From the NCBI GenBank assembly GCA_000727475.1, contig KL647290.1, positions 4,368,325 to 4,432,324 on the forward strand: a DNA stretch of 64,000 nucleotides. Reading direction: 5' to 3'. A program made the position numbers and the translations under genes. Source of the DNA: Sarcocystis neurona (Eukaryota > Apicomplexa > Conoidasida > Eucoccidiorida > Sarcocystidae). Below the pieces are notes generated by a model. The model did no database searches, was not told where the DNA came from, and saw nothing but the letters and a program-made list of their open reading frames with translations. Each line of letters starts with the position of its first letter. The stretch's first letter is position 1. Below, piece after piece: positions 1 through 13,500 of this stretch.

Positions 1-3000
1 TTGCTGGGCCACTTCGTCCGTATTCGCAAACGATGCACGCCCGCTGCTGGCTTGAGACGTGTGAAGATAGAACAAGAAAGAAAAGACACGAGTGAAAGGT
101 GGACTGGCCAAACGGTGCCAGGCTTCCTGTGCAGCAGCCGAGACGGAAGTTTGAGCATGGATGGACGGGGAAAGGGCAGCAATTTCCGCGGCGAGGGAAA
201 AGGAAGTGACGTCTACCTCATCAGAGATATCTGCGTGCGTCGGTGTCTGTATATGGCGTTGAAATTCTGACGTATTTCCGCAGTGCCTTACCGCATGCCG
301 CTTAGCAGTAGTAGTTGCTTTGCCGCTGGACCTTGGCTTCCTTCCTCCTCGTCGCGGGAAAAAGGCCTTCCGGCGGCACAGAGGACTGTGGAAATTGCAG
401 TCTCAAAGTGCCAGAACGAGTTGCATCAGAAAGGCGGCTCTTGAGAGACAGAAAAAAAGTCCATGCGACGGGCAAGAACAACAGAACCCGGCGCGGTCGT
501 AACAGAACCCCGCCAACGCCGCGAGAGAGACAGAGAGAATAGCTCAGGACTCAGGGAGAATTTTCCACAAGAGAGAAGGAAGAGAGAGCTCGCAACATGA
601 CATTAGCTGCTAAAAAGTATGGAACTCGAGGGGAGAAGTCAATATCGAGGGAGCCATTTTCCCTTCGCAGCATCGACGGTTCAAAATCTGCATGTGGCCG
701 TCCCATTTTTCTCCCCGCATGCGGTGGGGTGTGCCCGCGCACCAGATAGGCAGGCTGGTGGGTCGAAAAGAAGAAAAGCAGCGGATTTCTCCGGTATATC
801 GGGAAACTTTTCGTTTAAAAGACTCAACAGCTACCACTTCTGGAAAGTTTGAGCATTTTCTGCAGGTAACTGCCCTCCTGGTGGCTCCTCGCTCCACGCA
901 CGCTGGAGCGACGAATCGAATGGGGCGACGGCCACGTACTACGACTATTCGACACGTCCCTCTCCTCTGCGTGTACTACTTCTCCTCTGCGGTTCACTTC
1001 ATTTTTGCAATCGTCCCGGGGTGTCTGCTCCCGCATATCTCGGCCACGGTGGACTTTTCTTTGCTTGCCAGCCAGACGCGTAGTCTTCTCGCGTGGTCGT
1101 GGTCCTCGTGTGTGTCTCCCTCCCTCTCTCCATCTGGGGAGTTTTTTATAGAACAGTGCGCAGCGGTTTGCGTCGGCGTGCCCATCTAGTTGTCCCCACG
1201 CCTGTATCTGTTTTGCAGAAGGGTCATGATCGACTCTATACCTGTCTGCCCAGCGTCAAGATGCCCTCTCTGCAAGTGTATTATATGTATACATCTCTCC
1301 GTACGCTCACCGTGTAGCTGCAGATATGGATATGTGTATGTGTGTGTGTGTGTGTGTTTGTACGGCTATGAATCTCTGCGGTATCTCTTCTTCGAAGTCT
1401 GTGCCTACGTGTGCCGAGGTGTGTCTGCGTTTGTCTCTCTTCCCGTGTCCCTCTCTCCTTCTCTGTTAGTCGTGAAGCGGTCGTAGAGCACGCGCACTCG
1501 ACCCCCTGACTGGCAACCAGCAATATAATAACACAGCAGTATATTTCCGCGACCTCCTGCAGTCACCTCTGTCTGCATTGTGTCTCACTCTATACCCCTT
1601 CTTGTTGGGCTTATCCACTCTACCCGGTAAATCTGCATGTTGTCCTTTCTCTGCTTCACGTGTTGCACCCCCCGCATCGTATGTATACATTACACATTCC
1701 CTGGGTACGTCTGAGTCGCGTGTGGGACCCGCCCACCGCAGAGTGCGTCACAGGACGGTGTACGTACACCGCATTCCGCAAACCGTCGCCACCGTCCAGC
1801 GTCTGCACAGCCGCCTGACTTGTTGCGAGCACGCGCTGCCCCGCAGTCCATGGGTGGCGAAAAGTGTCCGCATTTCTTTCCTTCTTAACAAAAAATATAA
1901 TCCTCCAGTAGACGTGCAATTTCTGCGGATGCGCAACATACACAGACACACACGCCTGACATTAAGTCCCTGTTGACTACCATCCTCGCAGCTGCGTACA
2001 CACACGGATAAATATTTACATACATATCCACATATATATATGTATGTAGGAACATTTGTAGACGTGAGTCACGCATTTACATATATGCATCGGTGCACTT
2101 GTATGTCTGCGTTTATTATATACGTATAGACATAGATCTGTACGTATATACATATATATGCATGTCGGACTACCTAGACGGGGGCCGTCTTCTCTACCGT
2201 CGTTTCTCTCAGTATTTTAGCAGTGCCACACTGGGCGGTATTCTTTTCTATCTGCGATGGTATTCTACAAGTACTTCTCCTACTACTGGCGTTTCTCTCT
2301 CTTCCTCTCTCCCTAGGTGATCTGTGTATATATTAGCCTTCCCGCTCTGCGTAAAGCATTTGCTGTTTTCGAGGCCCTCGCCCCCGCCCGTGGACGTACG
2401 CAGAAGTCTTTCCCATGTATATATAGATACACACATGTGTACCTGTCTATCTATCTGCCTGTCTAGCAACCTATATATATGTATACACATGCTTATGGAC
2501 GTAGTCACCGCGCTGCGTGTTCCCACATCCACCCCTCTATCTACCTGTGTCTATCTATCCCTGTGCATCTCTCTATTTATGTCTATCTATGTGTGTCTCT
2601 CTGCCTATCTATATTTGTTTATCTATCTATATCTTTATCTGTGTCCGTGTGTCCATCTGTCCATATCTGTCTACCTATCTATCTGTATCTATATGTCCGT
2701 AGTCACTGCGCTGCGACTATACGGTCGTTTTACCTGTGGTACGCAGATCTGGAGAATCTGCTGCTTTCCCTGTGTCAGTTTCTCTGTCTTTCTGTGTCGA
2801 TGCTGCTGTCCCCGTCCCTCCCCACTAGTCTTTATCTGTTTCAATCGGTCTTTGTTTGCCTGTACTTGCTTCGTCTCTGCATAGCTGCTGCTCGCCTTGT
2901 GTCTCTCTTTTTGTGTATGGTGGTCCTCTCCGTAGCTGTCGATCTGTATCTCTCTCTGTGTCTGCGTTTCCTCTCCCATTTACGTGGACGTCTCGGCTCG

Positions 3001-3347
3001 CTCACACCTAGCCACCTATAAATACTTGCCTATATATATCTGCGTGCTTCTATGTGTAGATGGTTGCCTACATAGATATACATATATATGTGTATGTATA
3101 CTTGTGTGTTTCTGTATGTCTTTTTCTCTCTCTCTCTCTATATATATATATGTGGGTACTTCTGTGTGCAGGCGATCGCATATATATATATATATATACG
3201 TATGTATCTTTTATGTATGGCTCTGATTTTCTATGTCTCTCTCTGTATATATATATATATATATGTGGGTGCTTCTCTATGTAGGTGATTGCTCACATAT
3301 ACATATATATATATATGTATAGCTCTATCTCTGTCTCTCATATATAT

Positions 3348-3380
<33 letters not shown>

Positions 3381-3600
3381 CAAATATGCAAAGCGACGTA
3401 CTACGCTGCTAAACACACGTCTCCAGCGTAGCTGCTCCATTTCCTTTTCCTTCCCACCTACATTTCCGTACGTATGCTTGGATCTCTCTCGCTGCAAATA
3501 TATGTATATATATGTGCTTGTATGTAGACGTTTGCATGCGGAGAATTTGTGGCGAACTTGTCTGTGATTGCATGCGTCTCTTTGCTGTCCACCTTCGCGC
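1..3600. other. 5' flank of DIS3 with no recognisable gene
   Basis: Positions 1-1320 are mixed-composition sequence with short open frames on both strands, none resembling a known family or showing a conserved motif. From about 1330 the sequence becomes repeat-rich: a TG run at 1331-1358, TCTATC-type tetranucleotide repeats at about 2436-2700, and alternating TA and CTCT microsatellites at about 3010-3390. Any promoter for DIS3 should lie here or in the CAG block that follows, but I see no element I can name. The end of another gene in the first kilobase cannot be excluded. Confidence 0.6.
2436..2700. repeat. TCTA/TGTC tetranucleotide repeat
   Basis: Degenerate repeats of TCTA, TGTC and TCTG run through this stretch. 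All reading frames show only periodic Leu/Ser/Tyr/Ile/Cys translations, as expected of a microsatellite and not of a gene. Confidence 0.8.
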
Positions 3601-3649
3601 CAGATTTCTTGGGTGACGCTGCAGTAGAGGGCTGCGGTGGGCTGGGTGG

Positions 3650-4065
3650 TAGAAGAGGGACAAGCGGAAGAAGCAGCAGCAGCAGCAAGAAGAGGAAGAA
3701 GAGGAAGGGCAACATCAGGCACACAGCGGCCGCTACAGCACCACCAGCAGCGACAGGGAGAACAGCAGCAACACGGCAGCCGCAGCGCAGCAACGCAGGA
3801 AGAAGCCGGCAGCAGCAACACAGGAACACCGCAACGGGTGGAGCAGCAGTACAGAAGCAACAGCAACGGCGGCGGGCCTGCAACAGCACCCGCAGCAGGA
3901 GCAGCGGCAGGAAGAAGACAGCGGGTGGAAGAGCAGCAGGTGGCGGGCGGACAGCAGTGCACAGCTTCGGCGACAGGCGCAGAGGCAGAGCAGCAGCAGC
4001 AGCGACAAGAAGAAGAGCAGAAGCGCTGCAGAGCAGGAGCGCTGCAGAGCAGCAGCAGGGCGTTG
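3650..4065 (+). repeat. CAG-rich block upstream of DIS3 exon 1
   Basis: Dense CAG/GCA triplets on the + strand, open in several frames and reading as Ser/Arg/Gln/Ala-rich on + and Cys/Leu-rich on -. It ends less than 200 bases before the first in-frame ATG of DIS3, so it may be 5' UTR or promoter-proximal sequence. No frame carries a domain, and the open frames are simply a consequence of the triplet repeat. Confidence 0.75.
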
Positions 4066-4243
4066 CCAGTCTTCAAGTGAAGCAGCAGACGCATGTGCAG
4101 CGCGGCGACGAGGGTCCAACAGAAGTCCGGCGTTTTCTTCAAGGAGCCCTTGTCTGCAGGAAGGAGAGAGGAGTGAGACGCTTTCGCTGCTGCTGCTGCT
4201 GCAGCTGTTGAGAAACTTTTGTTGATTCTTGCTGTTGCGGCCG

Positions 4244-4568
4244 ATGGCGCTCAGCGACAGCAGCTGCGGCACGAGGACGGCCGCTGCTGTTGCAGCGGAG
4301 GAAGAGGAGGAGGAGGAGACAGAGACGGAGGAGACGGAGCGGGAGACGAGACGACTGGCGATTTGCTGGAAGATGACGAAGCGGGGAAAACTTCGAAAAA
4401 TCGTTCGCGAGGTGTACCTGCGAGAAGACATTTCGTGTGGGGTTGCGGGCTGCCCTCTCTGTTGTTCGTCGACTCCTGCTGCAGCTCCTGCTGCTACTGC
4501 TGCACGTGCCGCTGGTGGCTGGAGCCCATCGAAGAGGGTCGATTTCCTGGCCTCGGAAGACGCTACGG
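4244..4568 (+). CDS. DIS3: DIS3 exon 1: N-terminus and CR3 cysteine motif
   Basis: Residues 1-108, ending in phase 1 at a GTGAGC donor. The family's N-terminal block appears as [12 protein letters not shown] (residues 52-63), followed by Cys65, Cys70 and Cys73/74, the three-cysteine CR3 motif needed by the PIN domain. The ATG at 4244 is the first in a frame that opens after a TGA at 4223. An ATG at 4373 (residue 44) has a better upstream context (A at -3), but residues just before it still align with human and yeast DIS3, so 4244 is preferred. Residues 20-40 are Glu/Thr-rich. An earlier non-homologous exon cannot be excluded. Confidence 0.8.
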
Positions 4569-7563
4569 GTGAGCAGGTCTGCAGCACCTGTCGGCCGCTG
4601 CATCTGCACGGTGGCAGCAGCTGCAGCACCAACAGCAGCCGCAGGGGCGGTGGACCCAACGCAGCAGCAGCACCAGGAGCGGCAGCAGCAGGAGCAGCAG
4701 CAGCATGGGGTGTGCAGCGGCAGGAGAAGCAGAAGTTTGCCACAGCAGCGCAGAGGTCGTTTGTGTGGCAGCGGCGGACCTCACACCTGCAGCGCACCCG
4801 CAGCAGAATCTCTCAGACAAACAGGCAGCAACACAGCTGGAGCAGCAATACGTGATGGGGAGATGCAGCAGGGGAGCTGCAACAGCGGCTCCGAAAGGCT
4901 ACACAAGAGCTGCTCCTTCCGCAGTAGCAGCAGTAGCGCCCCTCGCAGGAGCCATGGCGTCCGACGACTTGAAAGGACAGCAGCAGCAGCGGCAACCCTT
5001 CCGCGTAGCGCATCAGCAAGGCGTCGCAGAATAGCAGCAGTAAGCGCAGACAGCAGCACGCGTCTGCAGCAGCAAGCCCACTCAACAGCAAGTCCACGCG
5101 ACAGTAAGCCGGGTGGCAGCAGTAAGCCAGGCAGCAGGAGTGAGCCAACTCCCCACAGCAGCAATGACGCTGCAGCTTTGCTTCAGCAGTACTGGGGAGA
5201 GAAATGCTTCTTCAATTGCTCTTCTTGTGCCTCGTGACGGGAAGCACAGCAGCAGCAGGAAGCGTGAGGTGTATGTATGGCCCGTCCCTTCTGCTGCAGG
5301 CGACGGCGTTGTTTCCCTAAACAGGCGCCACGCTAAGCACCAGGTGCCCCGGGCAGGCGTCGTAGTTTTTGACGTCTCTCAAGAAAAGCCGCCAGACGTC
5401 TCCCTGTGTGTATTGGTGCATCTGTATGTGCTACCTGCAACTACTACGAATATACGTATATATATATATAATATATATATATTACATATGTACGTAGGGA
5501 TGTACGTATATATGTATTTATACATATGTTGAAGTTCTCTACGTGTTTGGAGAGAGGTCGCCAGATATCTCTCTCGTAGTAGGGTGGACCTGTATGTGCT
5601 GCATGCAACAACCCTATAGATATATGTATATGCGTCCATATGTATGTATGAATTTATACATATATATATAGACATATAAATGTGAACACGGATGAATGTA
5701 GATAATGATATTTCGAGAGCTGCGTTGATACGTATTTGTGTGTGTGTAGAAAGAGAGAGAGACGGGCGTGGGAGGCGGGTGAGGCCGCGCAGGGGGGGCT
5801 GCTTGGGAGCGAAGGGTGCAGCGATACCGGCGCGCGCATTGCAGCGCCTGCAGGGGTGTCTGCGCTCACGGCTGGTAGACGCCCCACCTCCACATCCGCA
5901 GACACATGCGCTGGCTGTCGAAAAATCAGCGTTTCGTGAATCTCCCATCTGCTGTCAGTCTCTCCCTACGTGTGTGTGTGTGTAGGTGCATGTGTACCAC
6001 ACCCCCTACGCATATAGTGCCGCAGTTGTATATGTGTGTATGTGAGATCATATGTGTGGGGACGCGCTTTTCAGACTGTGCGGGGAGGAAGGCGGGAGGG
6101 GGAGTGCTTCTATGTGGCCGACTGCTGCTGCAGCAGTAGTGCGGCTCGAAGAGGAGAAGACGCTGCCTTTTTTCCTGCTGCTGCTGCTGTTGCGTCTCTG
6201 CTGCTGCTGCTGTGTGTCTGTTGCCGGGCGGGAAATGTGCGTCTGGGTGGCCGTGGTGCGGAGGCTGCCTCTTCTTCCGAACGCTGGGGAGTCTGCGCAC
6301 TGCGGCTGCTTGTCGTCGCGCCGTCCGACGCCGCTACCTGCGCGCGTCGGTCACTTGCTGCTGCTACTGGTGGTGCTCTGCTGCTGCAGGTGGGGAGACC
6401 CAGGGGCAGAAGCTGCTGCCGCAGGCTCGCATTTTATTGCCGGACGCAACGGCCCTGCTGCAGCACGTGTCGTTCTTCGAAGACGAGCCGTTCATTACCA
6501 GCTGCTTTATTCTTTCTTCAGTTCTCAACCAAGTAAATGTCGCTTTGCTGGCACCAATGCGAAACACCCGTATACACACCTGTGTGTATTTGTGTATGCA
6601 GCCGTGCAAGAAAAAGAAGTCTGTGAACTGGCGCATGCCCGTTTATCTGTTGTCTGTCTCCCGGTGATATTCCTGCTGCTCACTGCCACTGCAGAGAAGA
6701 GACCGCTTGGACGGGGACTGGCGCGCTGGGTGGAGCTGCTGCCGACATGCTGCGCACTTGCGCGTCCTCCTTCCTTCTCGTGCTGTCGACCCGTCTCTGA
6801 GCAGAGTCGCTTCCCTGGGGTATCTCTGCGCATATGTGTGTGTACATATGTCTTTCTGCACTGCCAAGACACACACATACCACACATATATGCGTGGGCG
6901 TCGCCTCGGGGTGGACTGCAGATAAATAGGACACAACGTGTCGCAGGTCGCTTTCCTTCCTTCACAGAAAGACGCAGGCGACCGGCCGACGCGTGCTCGC
7001 TCGTCTGCTCCATCGAAGACGGTGGAGTGGAGAGCACTTTTCGACAACTCATGCGAATAAACGAGAGATGCACATGTACGCGTGGGTCTCTGCTGTTTGT
7101 TTATATTGCGGAGAGAATAGGGAGAGGTGATCTCCTCTCTTTTGTCTCTTTGCCGGCATCTTCTTTGCTGCTCCTTCTTCTCCCCGTCTCTCTCTATCGA
7201 AGGGGTGGCTGGTGACACACCGATCTACAGCGTCGTACGTCCGTCAGGACCTGCACGCCCCCACCTGTGTGCCTCTACGCAGTATGGACCACCTCCTCGT
7301 CAGCATATCTTTTATATATATACATATATGTATATACGTGTGTGCGAGTCTACGTGCATATGTGTGGAAGAGGAGAGTGACGTCTGTGAAGATAATAGGG
7401 GGGGAAAATTTGACAGACGTGGGTCTACACCCGAACAGAGGGGCCTCTGCAAGACAGCAGGCTCCGCCTTTGCGCCGCTGCCACACCACGCGGTGCGGCC
7501 CCATCCCAGGTGCCACACATGCTTCTCTACAGACGCAAATTTATCTACGTACATATGTATATT

Positions 7564-7594
<31 letters not shown>

Positions 7595-10500
7595 AGATGA
7601 ATACACGTATGTGCGGGCGTGACTGTCTAGAGGTGCCGGTGTTCCTGTCTTACCGCTGTGTGTGCGGTCTGCGCCTATCGACAGCTACAGGTATACACAT
7701 ATATCTGCATATTAAATGTATATAGAGAAAGACAGAGTGGACGTCTAGTACTCTATATGATGTATGTATGTACACGTGTCTACCGCTGCAAGCACACAAC
7801 CCGACACATATACATATGTATATATATATGTATGTAGACGTATATGTATAGAGAGATTGTACACGTAATACTCTATATAATGTGTGTGCGTACGTACGTA
7901 CATGTGTCTACCGCTGCAGTCATACAGCCGGACACATATATATATGTACATGTATGACTATACGTATATACAGACAGGAATTGTACGTCTAATACTTTTC
8001 GTAACATGTCTATGTATATATGTATATATATCTGTGTACCGCTGCAGTCATACAATCAGATATATATGTATGTATGTATTTATACAGAGAGCTTGTATGC
8101 GTAATACTGTATATAATATGTATATGTGTATCTATACATATATATATATATATATATGTGCCGCTGCAGTTATACAGTCAGACGTACGTATAGATATATA
8201 TATATATATGTATATATATAAAGAGAGCTTGTACGTTTAATGCTGTATATAATATGTGTATGTATATCTCTACACGTATATGTATATATATATGCCGCTG
8301 CAGTTGTACAGTCAGACGTACGTATAGATATATATATATGTATATATATAAAGACAGCTTGTACGTTTAATGCTGTGTATAATAGGCGTATGTATATATA
8401 TATATCTCTACCGTTGCGGTCATACAATCAGACATATATATATATACATGCATATATAAAGAGAGATTGTAAGCCTTATACTGTATATAATATGTGTATG
8501 TATATATATATATATATATATGCACTTCTACAGTCATACAATCGGACATATATAAAGAGAGATTGTGCACCTCACACTGTATATAATGTATGTGTGTGTG
8601 TATATACATTGTATACATCTGTTCCGCTGCAGTCATACCATCAGACATATATATATATATATATAACTGAGGTTATATGTGTGCGTGGACGGCTGTTAAG
8701 GCCTGTAGTTTCTCTGTGTTGCATGCCTCCTGCACTATCAAATGTACGTGCTTTCTCGACGAGGCTTCCCCACATCTATCTACAACTACATATATTTACA
8801 TATATATGTATGTATGTAAATATATGTGTATACATGTGTATGTACATATATGTGTATATATATGTGTATATATCTGTATATATGTATGTATATGTGTATA
8901 TATATATACACATATATACGCATATCTGGGTTTTATGTCTGTATCTATGTATTCATATACACATGTATGCATTTATTGAGATATATATATAAAGAGGTAT
9001 ACAGACTTATGTAGGTAATTTGTACATGTTCATCTGTGTATAGCTATTTACGTATACGTTTCTGGACAGTTTTGCCGCAGAAGCAGAGTATATGAAGCTG
9101 TCAGGCTTTTCTGCTGCGACTTCTGCTGTTTTTCAGCTAAGATCGAAGAATCTACAAACCTACGCGACGGTGCGGGCCCTCTGCAGTGGATCCGCTCCGC
9201 CCGTTCAGCAGCAGCAACAAGAGGTATGACAGCAGAAGCTCGAGCACCTGCAGCAGCACACATTGAAGCTACAGCAGAATCTGAAGCAGCAGCAACAGCA
9301 GCAACAGGTCAAACACCAGCAGCCGAAATTCGCGCTGCAGCAGCACAAGCAGGGCAGGAAAAAAGACAGCAGCGGGAGAGGCGACAGCCGCACTAGCAGC
9401 GACCGCAGCAACAACAGGAGCAGGAGTGCCGCGACCGCAGCAGCAGCAGTAGGAGCAGCGATCGCAGCAGCAGCAGTGACCGCAGCAGCAGCAGCCTAAG
9501 GAGGAGTAGCGACAGCAGCAGGAGCAGGAGCAGGAGCAGCAGGAGTAGTCACCGCACGAGCAGCAGCAGCAGCTGCAGGGGCAGCAGGAGCAGCGGCGAC
9601 AACAGGAGCAGGAGACACAGGTGAAACCGGGGCAGGAGTAGCGCTCGCAGTAGCCGAGGTGGTAGAAGAGAAACGTGTGCATCTTCTGTCTTTTCCTTTT
9701 GGCTGATAGGACACTCTTCTCCACGCTATTTGGAAGGCAATTCGGGCCGGATGGTGCTTGTACATATCTGAGTACTGCAGGACGATATGCACCTCACCTC
9801 TGTACATGTCCCGTCCCCTATATATGCGTACGTATACACACGTATATACACACACACGTACGTATATATATATGTTCCCTCTCCTCGTCCATTTCCCTCT
9901 ACTCTGTGCTTCCCCTCTACTTTCCCTCTTTTGCTGCTCCCTTTCGCGTCTTCTCCCTCGTCTCCCGCGCCATTTTTTCTCCTTCTTGATGTGCGTCTTT
10001 CCGGCTTTCTTCTGCTGCTGCCGCTCCCCCGTCTCTTCCTCTTCTGCGTATTCGTCTCTCCTCTTCTTTTTATCGTCCGTTTCCCTCCATCTTCGTCTGT
10101 CGTTCTCTGCAGTTACGACTTGTGCGCTTCCTGTCCTCGTCTGTGGCTTCCTCGACCAAACCACCTGCGAGTCCGCTCCTCCAACTTTGCCCCCTGCGTG
10201 TCTGCTGCGGTGTTTATCTCTGCTGCAGGGAGCAGAGGAGCCGCCGACGGAGAAGAGGTTCTTCCTCTTCAATAACGAATTCGCAAGAGCAACGTACGTA
10301 GAACGCCGTCCAGGTAGGAGGAGGACCCCAGGAAGTCTCCCCTTCAGACGTGTCCAGACACGCCCCACTACAACGTCGGTCGCGTCTGCGTCCGGCCTCG
10401 TGGCTGCTTCACATCTGTCTATTTAAGCAAAAGCAAATCTACGCATCTGTAACGACCACCACGTTCCTCGCCGTCAATGTTATTCTTTCCTTTCTCTATA

Positions 10501-13500
10501 CATATGTGTACACATGTATGCATTTATACACATGTATTTATATCAAGGCACATGTATACATATATATGTGTGGAGACGACTGTATGTGCGTCTATCCGTT
10601 CGTGTGTCCTGCTACCGCGAGTCCAGGATTTCGTAGCACATCTGTCGACGTTTCTTCCTATGTATTCGTATACATGCATATATATATATATATATCTGTG
10701 TGTGCACATATACTCATTCATGTATGTTCCTTCTATGATGTGGATTCTGCTTCTCAAAGGCGGGGAGCATCTCTCTTTGGGGGACGTCTCTATACGCGTC
10801 TATATATCTCCTCACCTCCATATGTATGAATAGGCGTCTGTGAATTCGTATATGCCCTGTTCGCCTCTACGTGTATGACTGTCTCTACATGGTATTAAAG
10901 GCTAAATAGTGTCTGGCTACCTACACACGTATATGTATATGTATTTTCTGTACATCGATATATATATGTTGATTTGTGCACCTGTGTGCCAAGCTTGTTC
11001 TCGTTGCGGCATTTCTCTCCTTCTCTGTGGCTCTCTCTACATACGTTTGTATATGCGCGTCGCTCTATTCGTCAACGTAGAATCTGAACAACTTCTGCAG
11101 CCATTTGGGGACCTATGTGTCTTTGTGTAGGTCATATATACATATGTATATGTATATATATATTATTGCCTCTCTTTTATATATACATGTACTGATATAT
11201 ATATATGTATCTCTCTGTGTCTATACCTGATTATGTGATGGCTGTGCCTCTCTTTTCTCTCTGGATGTGTCTACTGAGTAAGGCTGTTTCTCCCTCTGCC
11301 CCTGTGCCCCTCTGTCCTTTCATCTCTGCACATATCTACGCGTATATATCTGTGAAGATCGGTGGGCACACGCTTCTGCTGTCTTTCTCTTTTTTGTGGA
11401 CGCATATCTACGGCCGTGTGTACGTATACATGTGTGTGTGTGTGTCGTACTATCGACGGCGTCAACCCCACCTGGAGAGATGGTTGTCCGCAAAGACGTT
11501 TCACTTGTCTGTACAGAACTACACGTCGCTCCTTCCGCATACGTATAGACGTCATATATATAATATGGACATCAGCACAGAGTTGTACAAGCTTTTGTCT
11601 TGGGGAATCTCGCGTATATATCTCTGTGTATGTGTGTGGCATCAAATACGCCTCTGTGGATACCTTTACATATATATATATATATATATATGACTATGTA
11701 CACCGACACACACAGAGAGACAGAGAATTACGTCGAGCTCGTCTTTATGCACGTTTTATTCATCTGTGTATTTGTAGCAAATATATCCGCAGTCTTCATA
11801 ACTTTCTGTGGACGTGCATACCATGCAAAGATGTCCCGTGTGTGCGTGCATTTCTAATATACTGCACTCAAACATATACATATATATATGTATTAGTTGT
11901 CCGTTTAGGCACAAGTGTCGTAAATCAGTGCCCTTACACACGTGTATACACGTATACTCACATATATAGTAGTATTGGTGGGGATGTGCCAGTGCGCCTG
12001 GTGGCTGTATGCGTTGTTTGTGTGCGGGTGGGCGCGGGGCGGAGAGGCACGGGTGAGTTCCTTTTCGGAGTTCGCTTGAAAGTAGAGTTCTCTTCTCTTT
12101 TTGAGCTGCCTGACTTTCTCTGCGCCCCAGTCGAGGCCTGCGGGACGACACTTCTTCTTGTGTTTGTTGCAGATGAAACGTTCGAAGAAAAAGATCTGAG
12201 AGCTGTCTTCGCAGCGACAAAGTGGCTGCAGCAGCACCTCAGAGCTGCTGCTGCTGCTGGGCTCCCCACCGCACGCCCCACAACTGTCACACTATTAACA
12301 ACCGACCTACATATCAAAGTATGTCGATACACGTGCATGTAAAGGCGAAAACGATGTGTGTTTGCATGCATGTATGTTCCGTATGTTATGTATCTATGTG
12401 TGGATCTATGGATGTATGTATGTGTCCCTGTATGTATCTATGTATGTGTCTGTGTATCTATACGTGTGTATATGTATGTGTGTGTGTGTGTGTGTATGTG
12501 TGTGTGTGTATGTGTGCGTGTATGTATGTGTGTGTGTATGTATGTATGTATGTACGTACGTATGTTATGGATCTATGCATGTACGTATGTGTCTTNNNNN
12601 NNNNNNNNNNNNNNNNNNNNNNNNNNNNNNNNNNNNNNNNNNNNNNNNNNNNNNNNNNNNNNNNNNNNNNNNNNNNNNNNNNNNNNNNNNNNNNNNNNNN
12701 NNNNNNNNNNNNNNNNNNNNNNNNNNNNNNNNNNNNNNNNNNNNNNNNNNNNNNNNNNNNNNNNNNNNNNNNNNNNNNNNNNNNNNNNNNNNNNNNNNNN
12801 NNNNNNNNNNNNNNNNNNNNNNNNNNNNNNNNNNNNNNNNNNNNNNNNNNNNNNNNNNNNNNNNNNNNNNNNNNNNNNNNNNNNNNNNNNNNNNNNNNNN
12901 NNNNNNNNNNNNNNNNNNNNNNNNNNNNNNNNNNNNNNNNNNNNNNNNNNNNNNNNNNNNNNNNNNNNNNNNNNNNNNNNNNNNNNNNNNNNNNNNNNNN
13001 NNNNNNNNNNNNNNNNNNNNNNNNNNNNNNNNNNNNNNNNNNNNNNNNNNNNNNNNNNNNNNNNNNNNNNNNNNNNNNNNNNNNNNNNNNNNNNNNNNNN
13101 NNNNNNTGTATGTATGTATGTATGTACGTACGTATGTTATGGATCTATGCATGTACGTATGTGTCTTTGTATGTATCTATGTATGTGCCTGCGTATCTAT
13201 ATGTATGTATGTGTATGTGTGTGTGTGTGTGTGTGTATGTGTGTGTGTGTGTACGTGCGTGTGTGTGTGTGTGTGTGTGTATGTATGTGCGTATGTTATG
13301 GATGTGTGTATGGATGTATGTGCATATCTATGTATGTGCGTTTGTATCTACCTGTCTAAGCATGCATGTATGTATGTGTGTCTGTACGCGTGCGTGTGTG
13401 TACGCGTGTACGTATCTGCATTTGTGTGTGTATGTGTGAGTGTGTGTGTGTGTGTGTGTGTGTCTGTGTCTGTGTCTGTGTCTGTGTCTGTGTCTGTGTC

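Larger units (their letters stand above)
6656..10228 (+). other. DIS3 intron 3 (satellite-bearing)
   Basis: It contains TA runs, an eight-copy tandem repeat at about 7783-8700, TA/TG microsatellites at 8770-8990, a CAG-sense block at about 9205-9620 and a pyrimidine-rich tract at 9890-10130 leading to the acceptor. No coding segment with DIS3 similarity was found inside it. Confidence 0.7.

Noticed and set aside
1..270. An 89-codon open frame at the left edge
   Set aside because: It starts at the window edge, ends within 270 bases and has no recognisable motif; it could be chance.
3733..4797. A 354-codon Cys/Ser/Ala/Leu-rich - strand frame
   Set aside because: It is antisense to the CAG blocks around DIS3 exon 1; the content is triplet-repeat translation.
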